A stretch of 42,370 bases of DNA from NCBI GenBank assembly GCA_001797845.1, contig MGQN01000014.1, forward strand, positions 40,896 through 83,265. Reading direction: 5' to 3'. This document shows, in pieces, positions 34,041 through 41,930 of the stretch. Made by a program: the position numbers and the translations under genes. The notes beneath the pieces are model-generated. The model made no database searches. It had not been told where the DNA came from and worked only from the letters and a program-made list of their open reading frames with translations. Origin of the DNA: Deltaproteobacteria bacterium RBG_16_44_11. GTDB lineage: Bacteria; Desulfobacterota; Syntrophia; Syntrophales; Smithellaceae. Positions within the stretch are counted from its first letter, which is position 1. Each line of letters opens with the position of its first letter.

Positions 34041-34164
34041 TTGGTATTTTACGAGCTTTTGTACAATCTTACTTTATTTAATAAAAAATAAAAAAACATC
34101 ATAAAATCAACATAATTGAACTTTATATACTTGGTATTTTGTGTTAATAAGAACAAAATACCAA
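34041..34164. repeat. Three TTGGTATTTT repeats, two forming a 12-bp inverted pair
   Basis: TTGGTATTTT occurs at 34041–34050 and 34131–34140. The second copy extends to a 12-bp arm (34131–34142) with a perfect inverted partner at 34153–34164 across a 10-nt loop. The set fills the 200-nt gap between a small membrane gene and a beta-propeller gene, both on the minus strand. Confidence 0.65.
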
Positions 34165-34207
34165 ATTGATAAAACATGGGAAAAATGGCAAAAGCTCATC
34201 ATGAAAA

Positions 34208-35305
34208 TCATTTTGCTAGCCAGCCCAATCCTTTGGCATGCAAGCTTTGGATATAGAGCCGGTCGGCAGTTTCCGTAACCCCTGTTGTTTCAGGGTAAGC
34301 ACCGGTGGGATCCTGCAAATCAGCCACTACTTTGCCGTCTTCCGTGAAAGCAAACACATGGCCGTATGTTTTGGGAACAGGCCACATTGCGCGCGGCAGG
34401 CGTAGTATGAATCTGCGCATGACAGGTTTGGCGGCCAGCTTATCGACAGTGGGATTACGCGGCTTCGCGAAGCCCAGCCAGATTTTCCCGTTAAGACCTC
34501 GCATTAGGTTATCCGGATAGCCGGGCAGGTTGTCGAAAAGAACTTTAGCCAGGCCGCTGGGGTTAGAGATATCCAAATCTCTCGCGTTTACGGAAATTTT
34601 CCACACACGGTATTTCCCTGTCTCATTAAAGAAGAGCGTTTTTTCATCCCGGCTTAGAGCCAAGCCGTTGGCAAAACTAAAGCCTCTCGCCACGACACGG
34701 GTAATTTTCTTTGCCGGCTCGTACTCCAGAACACGGCCGGTTGATGATTGCTCCATAATATCCAGAATGCTCGCGCCAAAAGTTCCGCCCCAATCTTTGG
34801 GAGCAAAGCGGGTGGAGGCATCGCTGAAATATATTTTGCCGGACTTTGCCACTACCACTGCGTCGGCATAGCGGATCGGGTCACCATTTATTTTGTTGGT
34901 CAATAAAGTGATTTTTCTATCCGGGCTGATCGAAAGAAGTCCCTTGTTGACGTCGGCAGCAATCAAGTTTCCGCGCGCGTCAAAATCAAAACCCAGCACC
35001 CGCCCGCCGGTGTTGATAAATACTTCTTGAGCACTGCCATCCGGATTCATGCGCAGGATATTGCCGCTGGCAACTGTGGTGTAAAGCTTGCCGTCTTTAC
35101 CGATGACGATGTGCTCTGGTCCTTCTTCCGTACCCAGAGAAATCATTTTGAGGTTGGCAAGCTTGGCATTGACTGCGTGAGACCCTACATAGCCGGGCGG
35201 CATGGGTGCATTCCAGCTGACAGGGTTGATTGGTACCGGCCAGAGGGTCAAATAAGCAGCCAGCAGGACTAAAACGGCAACAATCGCCAAAGCAATTTTT
35301 TTCAT
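34208..35305 (-). CDS. Membrane-anchored SMP-30/strictosidine-synthase-like beta-propeller protein
   Basis: 365 residues; AGAGG lies 5 nt before ATG 35305. One N-terminal hydrophobic helix (about 4–22) anchors or exports it. The rest is a six-bladed propeller with repeated blade ends: GPEHIVIGKDGKLYT, GFDFDARGNLIAAD, ADAVVVAKSGKIYFSD and ANGLALSRDEKTLFFNE. These match the strictosidine synthase/APMAP branch related to SMP-30 lactonases, whose bacterial members are mostly of unknown or esterase/lactonase activity. Complete. It follows the carboxyltransferase gene by 49 nt on the same strand. Confidence 0.85.
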   Translation of the reverse strand: MKKIALAIVAVLVLLAAYLTLWPVPINPVSWNAPMPPGYVGSHAVNAKLANLKMISLGTEEGPEHIVIGKDGKLYTTVASGNILRMNPDGSAQEVFINTGGRVLGFDFDARGNLIAADVNKGLLSISPDRKITLLTNKINGDPIRYADAVVVAKSGKIYFSDASTRFAPKDWGGTFGASILDIMEQSSTGRVLEYEPAKKITRVVARGFSFANGLALSRDEKTLFFNETGKYRVWKISVNARDLDISNPSGLAKVLFDNLPGYPDNLMRGLNGKIWLGFAKPRNPTVDKLAAKPVMRRFILRLPRAMWPVPKTYGHVFAFTEDGKVVADLQDPTGAYPETTGVTETADRLYIQSLHAKGLGWLAK

Positions 35306-35354
35306 AATGCCTCTTCAATAAAACATCGGTTATTAAGGAAGTTAGAACTATATT

Positions 35355-36926
35355 CTAAAGTGGAATATTATTATGTTTCTTGGACACTCTTGTTTCTTTT
35401 TTATCTTTTAAAGCTTCCAAGAGAGCGATAATTCTTATTCGAGTATTGCGCGGAGCAATTATTTCTTCGATGATCCCCAGAGATGCCGCAAAGTATGGAT
35501 TATTGAATTTTTCTTCATAAGCGGCAACAAGCTCCGTTCTTTTGGCGGCAGGGTCTTTGGCGGCAGAGATTTCACTGCGGTAAATAATATTGCAGGCGCC
35601 TTCCGCGCCCATGACGGCAATTTCCGCCGTTAGCCAGGCCATAACATAATCCGCCCCTAACTGCTTACTGCACATGCCCAGATATGCTCCGCCATAAGCT
35701 TTGCGGATGATGACGGTTATTTTGGGCACCGTCGCTTCCGAATAAGCGTGCAGAAGTTTCGCGCCGTGGCGGATTATACCCGCCCATTCCTGATTGGTGC
35801 CCGGCATGTAACCGGGAACATCGGTCAAAGTCAAAAGTGGAATATTAAAAGCGTCGCAGAAGCGAATAAAACGCGAAGCTTTGTCGGAAGCGTTCACATC
35901 AAGGACACCGGCCAGAAATCTGGGATTGTTGGCGATGACGCCTACCGGTTTTCCCATGATACGGATAAAGGCGACAATAATATTTTGCGCCCAGAGATCA
36001 TGCGGTTCGAATATTTCATTATTATCGGCAACAGCTTTGATGATTTTTTTCATATCATAAGCCCGGTTGCCTTTATCGGGAATGAACGTGTCGAGTTCCG
36101 TGCAAATCCTCTGAGCGCTATCGGTGCAATTTGCTGCGGGAAGAGGGGAGTGGCAGCTATCGGGAAGAAAGGAAAGCAGGCTTTTTATTTTAGCGAGGCA
36201 ATCTTTGTCGTTTTCCGTGACAAAATGACAGACGCCGCTTTTTGTGGCATGTGCTACCGCACCACCCAGTTCATCGTGCGTAACTTCTTCGCCGATAACG
36301 GCTTTAATAACATCGGGGCCGGTGATGTACATGTAAGAGCTTTCTTTAACCATAAAGACCCAATCGGTAAGGGCAGGGGAGTAAACAGCGCCGCCGGCAG
36401 TAGGCCCCATAATAGCCGTAATTTGCGGAATGTAGCCGGAGCCGATAGTGTTGCGGTAGAAAATTCCACCATAACCTTCCAGCGCCGGAACGCCTTCCTG
36501 AATGCGCGCGCCGCCGGAATCGTTAAGCGCCACAAAAGGTTTTTGGGCGGCAATGGCCATATCCATCACTTTCCATATTTTTTTCGCGTGCATTTCACCC
36601 AGACTGCCGCCGGAGCTGGTGAAATCCTGAGCCGCGGCAAAAACAACGCGCCCGTTTACTTTGCCAAAGCCGGTAATCACGCCGTCCGAAGGGATTACTT
36701 TTTTATCCAGGCCGAACAGAGTTGAGCGATGCTGAACAAAAAGCTGAACTTCCTGAAAAGTGTCTTTATCAAACAATAAATCCAGACGTTCGCGGGCAGT
36801 AAGTTTACCGGAATCGTGATGTTTTTTTATTTGCTTTTCGCCACCCATCATCTTCAGGCCATGGCTTTTTTTCTCAAAATCTTTAATTTTGCCTTGCGTT
36901 GTCGCTTTTTGTAAATCGTCACTCAT
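35355..36926 (-). CDS. Acyl-CoA carboxylase carboxyltransferase subunit (PccB/MmdA type)
   Basis: 523 residues; GGAG lies 7 nt before ATG 36926. Both crotonase-like halves are present: the acyl-CoA side has SGGSLGEMHAKKI, NDSGGARIQEGV and GPTAGGAVYSPALTD, and the biotin side has DVPGYMPGTNQE with IRKAYGGAYLGM. It moves carboxyl groups between biotin and a CoA thioester such as propionyl-CoA or methylmalonyl-CoA, fitting propionate or fatty-acid syntrophy. The biotin carboxylase, biotin carrier and membrane decarboxylase subunits are not nearby, so the complex cannot be fixed. Glutaconyl-CoA decarboxylase is an alternative. Confidence 0.92.
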   Translation of the reverse strand: MSDDLQKATTQGKIKDFEKKSHGLKMMGGEKQIKKHHDSGKLTARERLDLLFDKDTFQEVQLFVQHRSTLFGLDKKVIPSDGVITGFGKVNGRVVFAAAQDFTSSGGSLGEMHAKKIWKVMDMAIAAQKPFVALNDSGGARIQEGVPALEGYGGIFYRNTIGSGYIPQITAIMGPTAGGAVYSPALTDWVFMVKESSYMYITGPDVIKAVIGEEVTHDELGGAVAHATKSGVCHFVTENDKDCLAKIKSLLSFLPDSCHSPLPAANCTDSAQRICTELDTFIPDKGNRAYDMKKIIKAVADNNEIFEPHDLWAQNIIVAFIRIMGKPVGVIANNPRFLAGVLDVNASDKASRFIRFCDAFNIPLLTLTDVPGYMPGTNQEWAGIIRHGAKLLHAYSEATVPKITVIIRKAYGGAYLGMCSKQLGADYVMAWLTAEIAVMGAEGACNIIYRSEISAAKDPAAKRTELVAAYEEKFNNPYFAASLGIIEEIIAPRNTRIRIIALLEALKDKKETRVSKKHNNIPL

Positions 36927-37068
36927 AAATATTCTCCATTTCCTTCATCATTTTTAATTAGACCAGGTTGAATTTAACTGCGATAATTACTTAAGTGCTT
37001 AATGTTAAAAAGAAATATTTTAAAATCATGGCAATACTAGCGTTTTTGACAAAAACTGGCAAGAAAAA

Positions 37069-37176
37069 ATGATGAAATTTATCGAGAAAATTACCTGGGA
37101 AAAAACAATAATGCAAAAGTTCTTCTTTATTTTTTCGCGTAAACCGAATAAATTCCTGAACGTGAAAAAATATTAG
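37069..37176 (+). CDS. Possible 35-residue leader peptide upstream of truA
   Basis: An open frame from ATG 37069 (second ATG 37072) encodes a short, Lys/Phe-rich peptide and ends in TAG 37174–37176, which overlaps the truA ribosome site (AGGAAG) 9 nt before the truA ATG. A consensus TTGACA lies just upstream (37046–37051), although the matching -10 is poor. There is no convincing ribosome site. It may be chance in A+T-rich DNA. Confidence 0.2.
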   Translation: MMKFIEKITWEKTIMQKFFFIFSRKPNKFLNVKKY

Positions 37177-37184
37177 GAAGAATT

Positions 37185-37922
37185 ATGCGTAATTTTAAAA
37201 TGATTGTGGAATATGACGGCAGTGCTTATTGTGGCTGGCAAAGGCAAAAAAACGGTACATCGATTCAGCAGGTGCTCGAAGATGCTATAAAAAAAATTAC
37301 CGGGCAAAAAGTTGCCGTTATCGGTTCCGGAAGGACTGATGCTGGAGTGCATGCCTTAAATCAAGTGGCCAGTTTTAAATGTTCCACAAGTTTGCCTATA
37401 AACAATCTATATCGGGGAATGAACAGCGTACTTCCCCCGGATATTGTGGTTAAGGAAATAGAAGAAGTAGAAGGCTCGTTTCACGCCCAGCGTGATGTCA
37501 AAAGCAAAGTCTATGTCTATAAGATATGCAATCAGCGTTTGCGTCCGGCATTGGGACGCAATTTTTTTTGGTTCATTCGTTTTGATTTGGATTTAACGTT
37601 GATGAGAGAAGCGTCTCAGTATTTAATCGGCACGCATGATTTTTCCTGCTTTTGCGCTACTGGCACGGATGTTAAAGACCGCGTGCGGACGATTATCGGT
37701 ATTGAAATAAAAACCTGTGAAGACGTACTAATCGAAATTAAAGTGGAAGCGCGAGGCTTTTTAAAATATATGGTACGCAACATTATCGGCACCCTGGTAG
37801 AGGTTGGCCGCGGTAAGAGAAAGCCTGAAGAAATGAAGGTAATAATTGAATCAAGAAACAGAAAAATTGCAGGAGCCACCGCGCCGGCCTGCGGCCTTTT
37901 TTTAAAGGAGGTTAAATACTAA
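37185..37922 (+). CDS. truA: tRNA pseudouridine synthase A
   Basis: 245 residues, normal length; AGGAAG lies 5 nt before ATG 37185. The catalytic Asp is at residue 52 in GSGRTDAGVHA, and the family strands YDGSAYCGWQRQ, HAQRDVKSKVYVYKI and ARGFLKYMVRNIIGTLV are all present. It isomerises uridines 38–40 of the tRNA anticodon arm. It is followed 2 nt later by an RfbD-type gene. With mtaB, miaA and the TrmN6-like gene, it makes four anticodon-loop tRNA modification genes in the window. Confidence 0.97.
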   Translation: MRNFKMIVEYDGSAYCGWQRQKNGTSIQQVLEDAIKKITGQKVAVIGSGRTDAGVHALNQVASFKCSTSLPINNLYRGMNSVLPPDIVVKEIEEVEGSFHAQRDVKSKVYVYKICNQRLRPALGRNFFWFIRFDLDLTLMREASQYLIGTHDFSCFCATGTDVKDRVRTIIGIEIKTCEDVLIEIKVEARGFLKYMVRNIIGTLVEVGRGKRKPEEMKVIIESRNRKIAGATAPACGLFLKEVKY

Positions 37923-37924
37923 AA

Positions 37925-38776
37925 GTGAAAATATTGTTGTTGGGGCATAAAGGAATGCTGGGGAGCGATCTTCTTTTAAAACTTAATATGAAGCACGAAG
38001 TTGTCGGGATGGATAAAGACAAAATAGATATTGTTTCGGCAGAAGAATGCGCCAAAGCGATTAAAGATATAGCGCCGAATATTGTCATCAATGCCGCCGC
38101 TTATACCAATGTTGATGCCTGTGAAACGGCAAAAGAGGAGTGCTTCGCGGTCAATGCCGAAGCGGTAAAAAACATAGCCGAAGCCTGCCGAGATAAAAAT
38201 ATTTGTATTATCCATTTTAGCACGGATTACGTTTTTGACGGCACAGGCACACAGCCCTACAAAGAGGAAGATAAACGCAATCCCATCAACGTTTATGGAG
38301 AATCTAAATTGGCGAGCGAACGCTATCTGCAATCTCTGGCGGATGATTATATTCTGATTCGCTCTTCCTGGTTATATGGAGTGAAGGGCAAAAACTTTGT
38401 GCAGACGATTTTGGAAAAGGCAAAAACTGCACCGATGATTTCGGTTGTCGATGATCAGGTCGGTTCGCCTACCTACACGAAAGATTTAGCAGCAGCGGTT
38501 GATTTGCTGATTGATCAGAATCTCAAAGGAATTTTTCATATAACCAACAGAGGCAGCTGCAGCTGGTATCAATTTGCCGTAAAAATTTTGCAGGAATGCG
38601 GTTTAGATGATGTTGAGGTGACGCCCATTAAATCCGATAAACTCCCCAGACCGGCCATGCGTCCCGCCTACAGCGTTTTGAGCATACAAAAATTCGTTTC
38701 CGCTACCGAAAAAACAATGCAGCCCTGGCAAATGGCCCTGCAGGATTATCTCAAAAGTATTAAGAGGTTAAATTGA
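37925..38776 (+). CDS. rfbD: dTDP-4-dehydrorhamnose reductase
   Basis: 283 residues from GTG 37925, which follows AAAGGAGG at the end of truA. Short-chain dehydrogenase features: NAD(P) loop GHKGMLGSDLL (7–17), VINAAAYTNVD, the Thr of FSTDYVFDG, and the catalytic pair YGESK (YxxxK). It should carry out the last step of dTDP-L-rhamnose synthesis for surface polysaccharide. The partner genes rfbA, rfbB and rfbC are not in the window. A closely related NAD-dependent sugar reductase is the alternative. Confidence 0.9.
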   Translation: MKILLLGHKGMLGSDLLLKLNMKHEVVGMDKDKIDIVSAEECAKAIKDIAPNIVINAAAYTNVDACETAKEECFAVNAEAVKNIAEACRDKNICIIHFSTDYVFDGTGTQPYKEEDKRNPINVYGESKLASERYLQSLADDYILIRSSWLYGVKGKNFVQTILEKAKTAPMISVVDDQVGSPTYTKDLAAAVDLLIDQNLKGIFHITNRGSCSWYQFAVKILQECGLDDVEVTPIKSDKLPRPAMRPAYSVLSIQKFVSATEKTMQPWQMALQDYLKSIKRLN

Positions 38777-38850
38777 TTGTTCTTTGGCTATATCTTTATG
38801 TTAAAATCAAAGTCCGGGATAATTTAATTCCTATTGCAACATGGCGAATA

Positions 38851-38871
38851 TTTTGTTATTTTATAACAAAA
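38851..38871. repeat. 9-bp perfect inverted repeat upstream of the LPP20-like gene
   Basis: TTTTGTTAT (38851–38859) and ATAACAAAA (38863–38871) flank TTT. It lies 73 nt before the next gene and overlaps a weak promoter (TTGCAA 38834–38839, TATTTT 38857–38862), so it could be an operator. Confidence 0.4.
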
Positions 38872-38944
38872 GTGCTTGGGCTTAATTTGTTTTCCTTAAG
38901 ACATTTGGTCTTCGGCAAACATCAAAGAAAGAAGGAGGATGTTT

Positions 38945-39967
38945 ATGAAGTCAAAATACATATCCGTCACGACAATGCTTGGCTTATTGTTTGTCTTTAC
39001 GGCAACGGGTATTTGCCAGGAAAAGACAACTATGAACGATTGGGTGGTGAAAGTCGGGCAGGGCTCTATTAATTGGACGGCAGGTTATATTGAAGCGGTG
39101 GGAATTGCCGCGCCGCCTGACAGATCAGTCAACAAAATCAACGCCCGCCCAATGGTTCTGCGCGCGGCCAAAGCGGATGCCTTACGCAATTTATTGGAAA
39201 TTGTTAAAGGTATTCAGGTAGATTCGAAAACGACGATAAGAGCCTATATGGTGGAAAGCGACATTATTAATACGCAAGTGAGCGGTCTTGTACAGGGAGC
39301 CATGGTTGCAGATCAACAATATATCCCCGATGGGACGGTAGAAGTTAAATTAAAAATGTCCCTTTATGGAGATTTAGCGCGAACAGTTCTACCCCCGGCG
39401 ATTGAAAAAAGAAAAAGCTTAGCACCTCCAGTTTCCGCTCCTCCAGTGTCAACGCCGCCTGTGGCGGCCACACCGTCAGTAGCACCGCCACCTGCAACAC
39501 CGCTTGCACCTCCTACGGCAACCACTCCACCAGCGCCATCTCCGGCGGCTGCAACATCGGCCACGACTCCTCCTGCTTCAACGCCACCTGCGGCAGCAGT
39601 GCCAGCTGCACGACCGGCTCTATTAGCATATACGGGTGTGGTTGTGGACGCTCGCGGAATTCAGGCACAGCCGGCAATATCCCCAAGAATATTTGACGAA
39701 AACGGCATAGAAATTTATGGCTTCGTAAATGTTGACCGTGAATACGCGTTAAAACAAGGTGTGAGCGGCTACGCGCGGGATCTTGCCGCCGCACAGCAAA
39801 ACCAGAGAGTAACGGCAAAGCCTTTAATTGTTAAAGCTTTGAAAACAAGTGGTGCAGGGAAAACCGATTTTATTATCAGTAATGCCGACGCTCAACAAAT
39901 TCGAGCTGCGGAGACCAGTACCGAATTTATAAAACAGTGGTGCCGCATGATAATTGTTTTGGATTGA
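38945..39967 (+). CDS. LPP20/FlgT-like secreted envelope protein with Pro/Ala/Thr linker
   Basis: 340 residues from ATG 38945, 6 nt after AAGGAGG; the ATG at 38939 touches the ribosome site. A signal peptide ends near TGICQ (about 25), with no lipobox beyond a Cys at about 23. The N-terminal domain (about 35–135) has RPMVLRAAKADALRNLLE, the LPP20/FlgT-N signature. A low-complexity linker (about 140–225) of Pro, Ala, Thr and Ser follows, then a second domain (about 228–340) with VVVDARGIQAQPAISPRIFDE. Such proteins sit in the envelope of flagellated and non-flagellated species. Specific function unknown. A strong terminator follows. Confidence 0.82.
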   Translation: MKSKYISVTTMLGLLFVFTATGICQEKTTMNDWVVKVGQGSINWTAGYIEAVGIAAPPDRSVNKINARPMVLRAAKADALRNLLEIVKGIQVDSKTTIRAYMVESDIINTQVSGLVQGAMVADQQYIPDGTVEVKLKMSLYGDLARTVLPPAIEKRKSLAPPVSAPPVSTPPVAATPSVAPPPATPLAPPTATTPPAPSPAAATSATTPPASTPPAAAVPAARPALLAYTGVVVDARGIQAQPAISPRIFDENGIEIYGFVNVDREYALKQGVSGYARDLAAAQQNQRVTAKPLIVKALKTSGAGKTDFIISNADAQQIRAAETSTEFIKQWCRMIIVLD

Positions 39968-39993
39968 ATTGAGAACCGCAAAGTGCAATGTTT

Positions 39994-40034
39994 AAGCCGT
40001 AGCCACAAAGGTATTCAGTGGCTGCGGCTTTTTT
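39994..40034 (+). terminator. Rho-independent terminator after the LPP20-like gene
   Basis: A 13-bp stem (39994–40006 with 40018–40030, one G-U pair) has an 11-nt loop and ends in a run of six T (40029–40034). Confidence 0.9.
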
Positions 40035-40043
40035 AATGAGACT

Positions 40044-40075
40044 CAAACTTTACAAGCTAAGCGTGGTAAAGTTTG
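40044..40075. repeat. 10-bp inverted repeat
   Basis: CAAACTTTAC (40044–40053) and GTAAAGTTTG (40066–40075) around a 12-nt centre, in the gap between the terminator and mutL. No T-run. Confidence 0.55.
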
Positions 40076-40087
40076 TAAGTCGAATTA

Positions 40088-40113
40088 ATCCCGCGAGCAG
40101 AGCGAAGCGGGAT
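40088..40113. repeat. 7-bp GC-rich inverted repeat in the mutL leader
   Basis: ATCCCGC (40088–40094) and GCGGGAT (40107–40113) around a 12-nt centre, 26 nt before the mutL start codon. It resembles the hairpin repeat at 31651–31670 in its CCCGC/GCGGG core. Confidence 0.5.
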
Positions 40114-40139
40114 AGTGACGCCGTATAGGGGGTATTAAA

Positions 40140-41927
40140 TTGTCTAAGTGTATCGTTGTATTATCAGAAGAAATAGCTAATAAAATCGCCGCCGGTGAGG
40201 TGGTGGAAAGGCCGGCTTCCATTGTTAAAGAATTAGCGGAAAATTCCATTGATGCCGGAGCCACAGATATCCGCGTGGAGTTGGAAAAAGGCGGCTGCCA
40301 ATCGATTAAAGTAGTTGATAATGGTTCGGGAATAGAAAGTGAAGATGTGGCGTTGGTTTTTGAAAGACATGCCACAAGTAAAATTTATAAATTCGAAGAT
40401 ATTTATCAGGTGGCTTCTTTTGGTTTCCGCGGCGAGGCGATGCCCAGTATTGCTTCCATCGCGCGGGTAGAATTATTAACGAGAAAAAAAGAAGATTTAG
40501 CAGGAACAAAAGCGGTTGTGGAAGCAGGCACAATCAAAGAAATTTCTCCTGCCGGCTGTCCTATGGGCACGCAAATATTTGTAAATAATATTTTTGCCAA
40601 TATTCCCGCACGCAAGAAATTTTTAAAGAAAGAAACTACGGAACAAAGTTTATGTTTGGACGCTATTACCCGCGTGGCTTTGGCTCATCCCCATATCCGT
40701 TTTACGGCGCTGGTTAATGGGAGAGAGGTCTTCGCCGCTCCGGTAGCAAACAATTTATCCGAAAGAATCGCCGCGGTTATGGGAATGGATTTTTCCGCAA
40801 ATTGTATCCCCCTGCATAATGAAAAAGAACAAATAAGCTTGACGGGATTTATTTCACATCCCGAATATACAAAGTCAAATTCTAAAAATATTTTTTTGTT
40901 TGTCAATAAACGTTTTGTGCGCGACAATAGTCTAACGCATGCTGTTTTATCGGCGTACCGTCAGGTTATCCAGCCACGACGCTATCCCGCCGTTGTATTA
41001 TTTATAGAATTGCCGGCCCAAGATGTTGATGTTAATGTTCATCCGGCCAAACTGGAAGTTCGCTTTAAAGATTCGCGCGGTCTTTATGAGCTTATTTCCA
41101 ACACCGTCGCGCAAAATCTTGCCGAGGCTAAAAATGTAAAGGGTAGTTTTATTTATCGCCTGACGCCGCGGGGAAAAACAATTACTTCCGACATCACGCG
41201 TCAAACAACTAACCTTCAAGGGCAATATGAGGGTTTGTTTTCCAGAGATAAATTGCGGGCAGCGATTGCCGACGATTTACAGAAAAGGTCTGTCGAAGAA
41301 AAAGTACATATTGCCGAACATGACGTTGATGAAGCAAAAGAAGAAAAAATCTTTTCCAATTTTAAATATATCGGGCAATTTGCCAATACATACATTGTAT
41401 TCGATGATAATAACGATTTGGTTTTGCTCGATCAGCACGCTGCTCATGAGCGTATTATATTGGAACGTTTAAAAAAAACGGCGGGGCAAAAAATTCTCAG
41501 CCAGCAATTGCTGATACCGGAGATTGTTAGTTTATCGCCCGGCCAGATATCATTATTTTCAGATTATATTGATTTATTAAACCAAATCGGTTTGGAAGTA
41601 GAGATATTCGGCCGGGACGCGCTTGCGGTAAAAGCGCTTCCGGCAATATTATCGCATAGTCAGGCCAAAGAAGTAATTTCCGATATTGCCGATAAATTAA
41701 GCGAACAAAGCCCTTTATCTTCATGGCAAGAGAAAAAAGAAAAAATATTTGCGGCTTTAGCGTGCCGCGCGGCAATCAAGGCAAACTATGTTCTTTCCTT
41801 GGAAGAAGTTGAAGTACTTTGCCGCGATTTGGATGACACGCCTTTTAATCTTACGTGTCCGCACGGCCGTCCCATCCGTATCAGGTTTTCTTTGAGTGAA
41901 ATCGAAAGAATGTTCAAGAGAAAATAA
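40140..41927 (+). CDS. mutL: DNA mismatch repair protein MutL
   Basis: 595 residues from TTG 40140 (GGGGG 7 nt upstream). The GHKL ATPase half has IAAGEVVERPASIVKELAENSIDAG, VDNGSGI and GFRGEAMPSIASI, then NVHPAKLEVRF. The C-terminal half keeps the endonuclease metal motif DQHAAHERIILE (DQHAx2Ex4E), ACRAAIKA and CPHGRPI. MutL is thus probably a nicking endonuclease, as in bacteria without MutH. miaA starts 3 nt after the stop, a widely conserved pairing. Confidence 0.97.
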   Translation: MSKCIVVLSEEIANKIAAGEVVERPASIVKELAENSIDAGATDIRVELEKGGCQSIKVVDNGSGIESEDVALVFERHATSKIYKFEDIYQVASFGFRGEAMPSIASIARVELLTRKKEDLAGTKAVVEAGTIKEISPAGCPMGTQIFVNNIFANIPARKKFLKKETTEQSLCLDAITRVALAHPHIRFTALVNGREVFAAPVANNLSERIAAVMGMDFSANCIPLHNEKEQISLTGFISHPEYTKSNSKNIFLFVNKRFVRDNSLTHAVLSAYRQVIQPRRYPAVVLFIELPAQDVDVNVHPAKLEVRFKDSRGLYELISNTVAQNLAEAKNVKGSFIYRLTPRGKTITSDITRQTTNLQGQYEGLFSRDKLRAAIADDLQKRSVEEKVHIAEHDVDEAKEEKIFSNFKYIGQFANTYIVFDDNNDLVLLDQHAAHERIILERLKKTAGQKILSQQLLIPEIVSLSPGQISLFSDYIDLLNQIGLEVEIFGRDALAVKALPAILSHSQAKEVISDIADKLSEQSPLSSWQEKKEKIFAALACRAAIKANYVLSLEEVEVLCRDLDDTPFNLTCPHGRPIRIRFSLSEIERMFKRK

Positions 41928-41930
41928 TCC

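Noticed and set aside
31640..35305. Genomic island or integrated element
   Set aside because: The stretch is accessory-like but has no integrase, transposase, tRNA or flanking direct repeat.
35748..36725. Long plus-strand frame of 325 codons
   Set aside because: It is antisense to the well-supported carboxyltransferase; its composition is that of a shadow frame and no domain is seen.
39420..39610. Repeated CACC/GCC-rich units resembling a tandem repeat or CRISPR
   Set aside because: Units are irregular, have no spacers, and code for the Pro/Ala/Thr linker in frame.
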